A DNA stretch of 64,000 nucleotides from Sciscionella marina DSM 45152 (lineage in GTDB: Bacteria > Actinomycetota > Actinomycetes > Mycobacteriales > Pseudonocardiaceae), in NCBI RefSeq assembly GCF_000379465.1, contig NZ_KB905381.1, forward strand, positions 62,001 through 126,000, written 5' to 3'. The position numbers and the translations under genes are program-made. Numbering within the stretch: position 1 is the stretch's first letter; every line of letters starts with the position of its first letter. The notes beneath the pieces are model-generated. The model had not been told where the DNA came from and did no database searches. It was given only the letters and a program-made list of their open reading frames with translations. Of this stretch, positions 59,562 through 64,000 are shown one piece after another.

Positions 59562-60674
59562 TTACTGCGCGGAAAGCAGCCGCGTGTTGCGCTGCTCGAT
59601 TTCCTCTTCCGTGGCGGGGACCATGAGATCGGCCCCACCGCTTGCGGACGCCTGTGCCTTGTCCGAGTAGGGCCGTTGGCGCCGTTCGTATTCGGTGAAC
59701 GCCCCTGCGTGGTCACCGTCGTGCCGGGTAAGTTCTTCGGTGAGGATCCATGCTCCGGTCAGTGCCAGTGAGGTGCCGCGGCCTGCCATTGGGGTCGCGC
59801 AGTGTGCGGCGTCGCCGATGAGTACGACGCGTCCGTCGTGCCATATGGGCATGCGGATCTGGGCGATGGCGTCGAAATACAGTTCCGGGTCGGCGTGGGC
59901 GGCGGCCAGTAACTGGGGGATTTTCCACTGCGGGTCTTCGCCGTAGAAATCGGCGAGGATGCGTTTTTGAGCGGACAGGTCGTGATGGTCGTACTCGATG
60001 CGCTCCGAGCGGAAGGTGAAGATCGCGAGCGCTTGGTCACGATACCGGCCGAGACACGCCATCCGCCCAGGCAGATTGAGGATGTGCACCGAATGCGGTG
60101 CGTTTCCCGAGACCGCCTGCGCTGGTGCGTTGCCGATCGCGACGTACAGACCCAGATGCTTGACGAAGTCCTGTTCCGGGCCGAATACCAGTCGCCGCAC
60201 GTTCGAATGCGCCCCGTCCGCGCCGACGATGAGGTCGTACCGGCCTTCCTGTCCCGACTCGAACACGACGGTCACCTGGTCACCGTCGTCGGACAGGCTC
60301 CGAACGGAGTCCTCGAAACGCAGCTGCGCGCTGTCCGGCAGGGCCTCTCGTAGAAGCCGCATCAGGTCTTCGCGCGGAATCTCGACGTCGTCGTCGGAAT
60401 CGTTGGTCTCCGCCATCGGCTGCGGAGCGATCACCGAACCGTCCTCGGCGACGAACTTCGCCCCTTCGGTCATCGTGATGGAATGCTCGATGACCTCATC
60501 CAGGCACCCCATCTGTTCGATGACACCGACGGCATCACCACGTACGTCGATCGGCGAACCATTGGTACGCAAGTGTCCGGCCCGTTCGACGATCTCGACC
60601 GTGTGCCCCGCACGAGCCAAATCGATGCTCGCGCTCAAACCGGCCACCCCTGCACCACTGACCAGAATCCGCAT
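59562..60674 (-). CDS. FAD-dependent monooxygenase (TetX-like/PHBH fold), 370 aa
   Basis: Single-component flavoprotein hydroxylase. MRILVSGAGVAGLSASIDLARAGHTVEIVERA binds FAD; IVGADGAHSNVRRLVFG and VVLIGDAAHCATPMAGRGTSLALTGAWIL are the family motifs. The C-terminus is short, as in TetX/RdmE-like enzymes. ATG at 60674 has GGGAGA upstream. A GCAAC-TTTTT-GTTGC operator is 44 bp upstream. Probably oxidises and so inactivates a drug or aromatic inducer. Confidence 0.93.
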   Translation of the reverse strand: MRILVSGAGVAGLSASIDLARAGHTVEIVERAGHLRTNGSPIDVRGDAVGVIEQMGCLDEVIEHSITMTEGAKFVAEDGSVIAPQPMAETNDSDDDVEIPREDLMRLLREALPDSAQLRFEDSVRSLSDDGDQVTVVFESGQEGRYDLIVGADGAHSNVRRLVFGPEQDFVKHLGLYVAIGNAPAQAVSGNAPHSVHILNLPGRMACLGRYRDQALAIFTFRSERIEYDHHDLSAQKRILADFYGEDPQWKIPQLLAAAHADPELYFDAIAQIRMPIWHDGRVVLIGDAAHCATPMAGRGTSLALTGAWILTEELTRHDGDHAGAFTEYERRQRPYSDKAQASASGGADLMVPATEEEIEQRNTRLLSAQ

Positions 60675-60717
60675 CCCGGTCTCCCTTCCCTGAATCCCTG
60701 CCGTCGCCACCACTATA

Positions 60718-60732
60718 GCAACTTTTTGTTGC
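60718..60732. promoter_or_regulatory. TetR-type operator, copy 2 (FAD monooxygenase)
   Basis: GCAAC-TTTTT-GTTGC, identical to the site at 57878-57892. The repeat extends by one pair here (A...T). It is centred ~51 bp before the start codon, so it would overlap the promoter. Confidence 0.75.
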
Positions 60733-61302
60733 TCCAGTCGATCTTAATCGGGCGACCCGCGGCGAGTGCACCGGACCGTCGCAGCCCGCCCAGATCCGGA
60801 GGGGAAGCGCACCGCACTCGACTCGCTGGTCGAGGCGTGACCGACATCGCCTGCTGCGCTCACCTTGAAGCCACCATGGTGACCGCCGGACAGGGCTGAA
60901 CACGATCGAGGAGATGCTTCACCGCCTGCGATGATGCCTAGGATTCGGATGCGTTGGTTCCGTCCGCTCTCCGGGTGTCCGTGCTGGAGGTAAGAACGGT
61001 CTCGATGGCGGACCAGGAGGACAAAGCCCCCAGCGCATTCGCACCGCTGGGACAAGGGCGGCCTATGGTCCGCGGTCGGCAGACCGAAGGCGCCGACCTT
61101 TATGTGATGACCGCGCTGCCGCAGCAATCCGGCGACGGCAGCAGCCGCTCGCCGCTCCTGGTTCATCAGTTCTGGGGACATGAACTGCATGGCTGGCGAC
61201 GGCGGGGAACGGCCGACACTATTCGCGCTGTGTTTCCGGGTAGAGGTGGCCGAGGTAGGCGGTGACCGGTTCGCGATACCGAGCGCCGAATCGCCATGTC
61301 CG
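60733..61302. other. 570 bp without a supported gene
   Basis: Minus-strand frames hold a scrap that could be a C-terminus (YREPVTAYLGHLYPE, near 61.23 kb, followed by a stop), but no start or domain is recognisable. Other frames are random-looking. Probably decayed. Confidence 0.4.
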
Positions 61303-61866
61303 TCAGGCGGTGCGGCCCAGCATGGAAAGAAGCTGGACGGCGGGGTCGGTGCTGGTGGTGGGCACCGGAGGGGCGAAAATTCCCAGGCCCGCCACTCGCT
61401 CGGCGTTGGCACGGGCGTAGACCAGGCAGTTGTCGACCGCCGCCGGATCGAGCGACTCGACCTGGCCGGACGCACGGGCCAGGTCCCACTCGTGGACGGT
61501 CAGGTCGACGAGCATCTGGTCCGCGTACATAGTGAGCGGAGCCTCTCCGAAGGAGAACTGGGCCGTCCCGGAAAGATCGGTGCCGTCCCACGCCTCGAGG
61601 GAGCGCTCCGCCGCCTCATCCCACGCCTGCACGGGGTCGGCACCGACCACGTCGCCTTCATAGCGATCGCCGACCTGTTCCAGAGTCTCTCCGGCAAGCA
61701 GATGCGGGACCCACAGGTGCTCGGCGACCAGGTGGTTGACGAGGTCCCGGATCGTCCACTCGGTGCACGGCGTCGGGTCGTTCCACTGGTGGTCCTCGAC
61801 CGCGTGCACCCGTGCGCCGAAACGGTCGATAGCACCGGGGATCAACTGCAGGGCAGAATTTGGCAT
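61303..61866 (-). CDS. TIGR03086-type metal-binding protein (DinB/mycothiol-isomerase fold), 187 aa
   Basis: Four-helix-bundle protein. PTPCTEWTIRDLVNHLVAEHLWVPHLLAG is the signature N-terminal region, with the first His; MLVDLTVHEWDLARASGQ carries another. Actinobacterial paralogues of the mycothiol-dependent maleylpyruvate isomerase fold share these. Such proteins use mycothiol in detoxification. Stand-alone gene among remnants. Start at 61866 (MPNSALQLIP) has no strong RBS. Confidence 0.88.
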   Translation of the reverse strand: MPNSALQLIPGAIDRFGARVHAVEDHQWNDPTPCTEWTIRDLVNHLVAEHLWVPHLLAGETLEQVGDRYEGDVVGADPVQAWDEAAERSLEAWDGTDLSGTAQFSFGEAPLTMYADQMLVDLTVHEWDLARASGQVESLDPAAVDNCLVYARANAERVAGLGIFAPPVPTTSTDPAVQLLSMLGRTA

Positions 61867-62359
61867 GGCGAAAGGCTACGACATGATCCGGGCAGGCAGC
61901 AGCCCGCAGCCAGGAAAGCTTTCGCGGCTGGGTAATCCGGACATAAAAGATCTGCTGCGGTAGTTGTCCGGAGCAGTCGACGTCGGAGCTTTCGGGTGAT
62001 CGAGGTGCGCCCGGAGGCGCGAGCGGGTCGAGTCGAGTTGGTGGGGGTGCTTGCACGGACGGGAGTATTCCTTTGGTGCGCTATTGGCAAGGCGTGCTGA
62101 AACGCCCGACCTCGGCGTGCGCATCCACGGCAACGGCGGCAAGACGTCCGGCCCTGGACCTTCAGTGACGACTACCTCGACGGGCGCCGCGACGCGAAAC
62201 GTTCGGCCAAAGGCGCTAGCCGCGGTTGCATCAACCAGGCGTACACACCCACGCTCGTCCTGTACCACAGCAAAGGTGGTTGGGTTTGTCACCAGCTGGG
62301 CTGTTCCATCTGACGATTGGACCAAGCGCTGTTCGGGTTCGACGCGGTGTGGGCCCGCA
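61867..62359. other. 490 bp without a supported gene
   Basis: A plus-strand frame from about 62.15 to 62.31 kb reads like natural protein (PWTFSDDYLDGRRDAKRS, then a stop after HQLGCSI) but has no start and no recognisable family. Everything else is random-looking. Likely part of the same decayed stretch as the PadR and TetR pieces to the right. Confidence 0.35.
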
Positions 62360-62650
62360 TCAGGCATGCTGGTCGTGCTCTGTTGCTGCACGCGCGATCA
62401 GCTGGTCTGGATCCCAGTGCAGCGTGCCATCATCGATAGCCTCGAGGGTCCGATCGATCCAAGCGATTTCGGCGTCCTGCATCGCCATGATGTAGTCGTT
62501 CTCGATCAGGAAGACGGGCGGCAGGTGCTGTCGCGCACTGCTTGTTCTGTCGGCTTTGCTGGCGAGCTGCTGCGCCAGTTCCTGTCGGCGCTCGCGCAGC
62601 AGCCGAGCCCCATACCGGACGACGACGCAATGAGCTGGCCCGGCATGCGA
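62360..62650 (-). pseudogene. PadR-like regulator, C-terminal fragment
   Basis: The segment VVRYGARLLRERRQELAQQL through LPPVFLIENDYIMAMQDAEIAWIDRTLEAIDDGTLHWDPDQLIARAA resembles the C-terminal helical domain of PadR-family regulators. The DNA-binding N-terminus is missing; the frame upstream becomes low-complexity and runs into the TetR fragment on the opposite strand. The join is near 62.6 kb. The family call is from memory and modest. Confidence 0.45.
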
Positions 62651-62991
62651 TCCTGGAGGCGACCACCCGGCTGATGAGCGCTGAGGCGCCGGGGCCACTG
62701 ACGGTGCAGGCCATCGACGAGCACGCAGCCCAGCTGCTACGCCAGTTCACGGCGCACCGGCGGGAAGCATTACGCGAACTCCTGGACAAGCACTGCGGCT
62801 ACTTCGATCCCGACCTCGACCTCGACCTGCTCGTCGACCAGATATACGGAACTCTCTGGTACCGACTACTGCTCGGGCATGCTTCACTGGACGATACGAC
62901 CGCCGGCGCACTCGCCAACACCGTGCTGACCCGCACCACCGACACGGCGACCAAACCAGGCCCGAACCCCGACGACCTCCCAGAAACCTGA
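62542..62991 (+). pseudogene. TetR-family regulator with a large internal deletion
   Basis: The N-terminal helix NELARHAILEATTRLMSAEAPGPLTVQAI is followed directly by RQFTAHRREALRELLDKHCGYFDPDLDLDLLVDQIYGTLWYRLLLGHASLD, which belongs to the C-terminal domain. About 100 residues, including the DNA-recognition helix, are missing. So it cannot bind DNA. The start is doubtful since the 5' end overlaps the PadR-like fragment. Confidence 0.7.
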
Positions 62992-63008
62992 GCGTCACAC
63001 CCCGACCT

Positions 63009-64000
63009 TCAGGGGCTGCGTGGGGTTGGCGCTGAATGGCATTCCGGTGGGTGGTTGACGATGGGGTCGTGCCGCTTGCGCGGGAATCCGATGCTGCGAT
63101 GTAGTGCGATGCCGAGCCCGGCTGCGAGGGTCGCGGCGAACGCGAGCAGGATCGGGCTCGACTGCCAGCCGAATGCCGTGGTCAGTGCTGCGAGTGCGGG
63201 TGGTCCCAGGGTCTGTCCGAGAGTGGATCCCTGCAGTAGTGCCCCGACGGTGGCGGCCGCCGCATCCGGGCGCGGTGCCAGTTCTGGGGCGGCGGCGAAC
63301 AGGGTGGAGGGGATCATTCCACCCGCGAAGGACAGTGCGAGGCTTCCCGCATAGCGCAGTGCCAGCGGGGTGCCGGTGGCGTAGATGGCGAAGGCGCTCG
63401 CGGCCATTACGGCGCTGGCGGCCCCGATCAGTACCCACCGCGGCACGCCCCGGCCGCGGAGGAATCCGCCGAGGATGTTTCCTGGGATGTTGACCAGGAT
63501 CGCGGTGGCGGTGAGGATCGCGGCGGTCTTCGGTGGGAGCGCGCCCTGTCGGGTGAGCAGGGTGGGCAGGAACCCGAATACCGCGAGGAACTGGGCAGAA
63601 TAGGAGGCGAATACCACCGTAGCGAACAGGATGCCGCGCGATTTGAGCACGGCGCGGATGGATTCCCGGCGTGCCGGATGGGTGTTCGGCGCGGTGGTAG
63701 ACAGGGATCTGGTCGTGGGGACCAGGAATGCCGCGACCAACACCGGGAGCGTTGCGGCGAGCAGCCAGAGTCCGCGCCAGCCGATCGCATCGATCAGCCA
63801 CGGGCCGACCAGCGTTGTCACCCCCGTTCCGGCGGGAATGAACGCGCTCCATAATCCGAGTACGATGCCGCGCTGCCCGGGCGCGCTGATCCTGACCAGC
63901 AAGGGTGGCACCGACAGTGCGGTGGCCGTGAAGCCGACGCCTTCGCCGAGCCGGGAGAGCAACAGCACCGAGACGTTCTCGGCGAACGCGCCGATGCCGC
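63009..64000 (-). CDS. MFS transporter, 5' end beyond the right edge (>330 aa)
   Basis: C-terminal three quarters of a CynX/NimT-like or DHA1-like MFS permease. Readable helices start with LLSRLGEGVGFTATALSVPPLLVRI, then GLWSAFIPAGTGVTTLVGPWLIDAIGWRGLWLLAATLPVLVAAFLV, a central ILFATVVFASYSAQFLAVFGFLPTLL, and five more after ILVNIPGNILGG. A cytosolic tail ends in SAPTPRSP. The start codon is off the window. Direction of transport is unknown. Confidence 0.88.
   Translation of the reverse strand, partial: GIGAFAENVSVLLLSRLGEGVGFTATALSVPPLLVRISAPGQRGIVLGLWSAFIPAGTGVTTLVGPWLIDAIGWRGLWLLAATLPVLVAAFLVPTTRSLSTTAPNTHPARRESIRAVLKSRGILFATVVFASYSAQFLAVFGFLPTLLTRQGALPPKTAAILTATAILVNIPGNILGGFLRGRGVPRWVLIGAASAVMAASAFAIYATGTPLALRYAGSLALSFAGGMIPSTLFAAAPELAPRPDAAAATVGALLQGSTLGQTLGPPALAALTTAFGWQSSPILLAFAATLAAGLGIALHRSIGFPRKRHDPIVNHPPECHSAPTPRSP

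Noticed and set aside
1-64000. CRISPR arrays, tRNA or rRNA genes
   Set aside because: No evenly spaced repeats, cloverleaf-like segments or conserved rRNA stretches were noticed on reading.

Overview
The window is high-GC DNA with the look of a soil actinomycete: GTG starts, GTGA/ATGA gene overlaps, probable leaderless mRNAs, a three-cysteine P450 ferredoxin, a TIGR03086-type protein, and many TetR, FadR and AraC regulators. The genus cannot be fixed from sequence alone; Pseudonocardiaceae or Nocardiaceae would fit. No rRNA, tRNA or CRISPR array was seen. Almost everything is accessory catabolism: short operons, each beside its own regulator, separated by decayed DNA.

Layout. (1) 1-6.5 kb, minus strand: NHL protein, GH89-type glycosidase, ferredoxin, ferredoxin reductase, P450 and a sugar isomerase (cut by the left edge), with a divergent AraC regulator. 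(2) 7.8-16.7 kb: a TetR gene, then carboxylesterase, YtcJ-like amidohydrolase, GYD protein, two alpha/beta hydrolases, an MFS transporter and a cysteine hydrolase. Two of these enzymes have lost canonical catalytic residues. (3) 16.7-25.5 kb: a coenzyme-B12 mutase operon (hcmB, acyl-CoA ligase, meaB, hcmA) between two FadR regulators, with a repeated operator. Active-site residues point to 2-hydroxyisobutyryl-CoA mutase. A lipase/esterase and an SDR follow on the other strand. (4) 25.5-29.3 kb: luciferase-like flavin monooxygenase, TetR, flavin reductase and a degenerate RibBA-like protein. (5) 29.4-32.6 kb: AraC, phytanoyl-CoA-type dioxygenase, SnoaL protein, TetR. (6) 33.9-43.4 kb: a one-carbon cluster holding folD, purU, a DmdA/GcvT-like demethylase and a metF-like reductase, with an NCS1 permease, flavodoxin-fold reductase/SnoaL fusion, VOC protein, and PucR and LysR regulators. 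Together the four folate enzymes could take a methyl group from a substrate to formate. (7) 43.9-49.1 kb: an operon of HSL-type hydrolase, acyl-CoA ligase, amidohydrolase, MIP18 protein, Dabb protein and TetR, headed by a perfect 22-bp palindrome over a leaderless promoter. (8) 49.1-64 kb: a decayed region with a MerR gene and frameshifted FAD monooxygenase, an old ISL3-family IS, an aldo/keto reductase, a truncated methyltransferase, an MFS remnant, TetR and PadR fragments, and a small TetR regulon (cupin, hydrolase, FAD monooxygenase) marked by two copies of one operator. A second MFS gene runs off the right edge.

The strongest candidates for something undescribed are the tetrahydrofolate-dependent demethylation cluster (34-42.4 kb), the 2-hydroxyisobutyryl-CoA mutase operon with its double FadR control, and the flavin-monooxygenase cluster with its degenerate RibBA. 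Family assignments come from reading motifs by eye; no database search was run.
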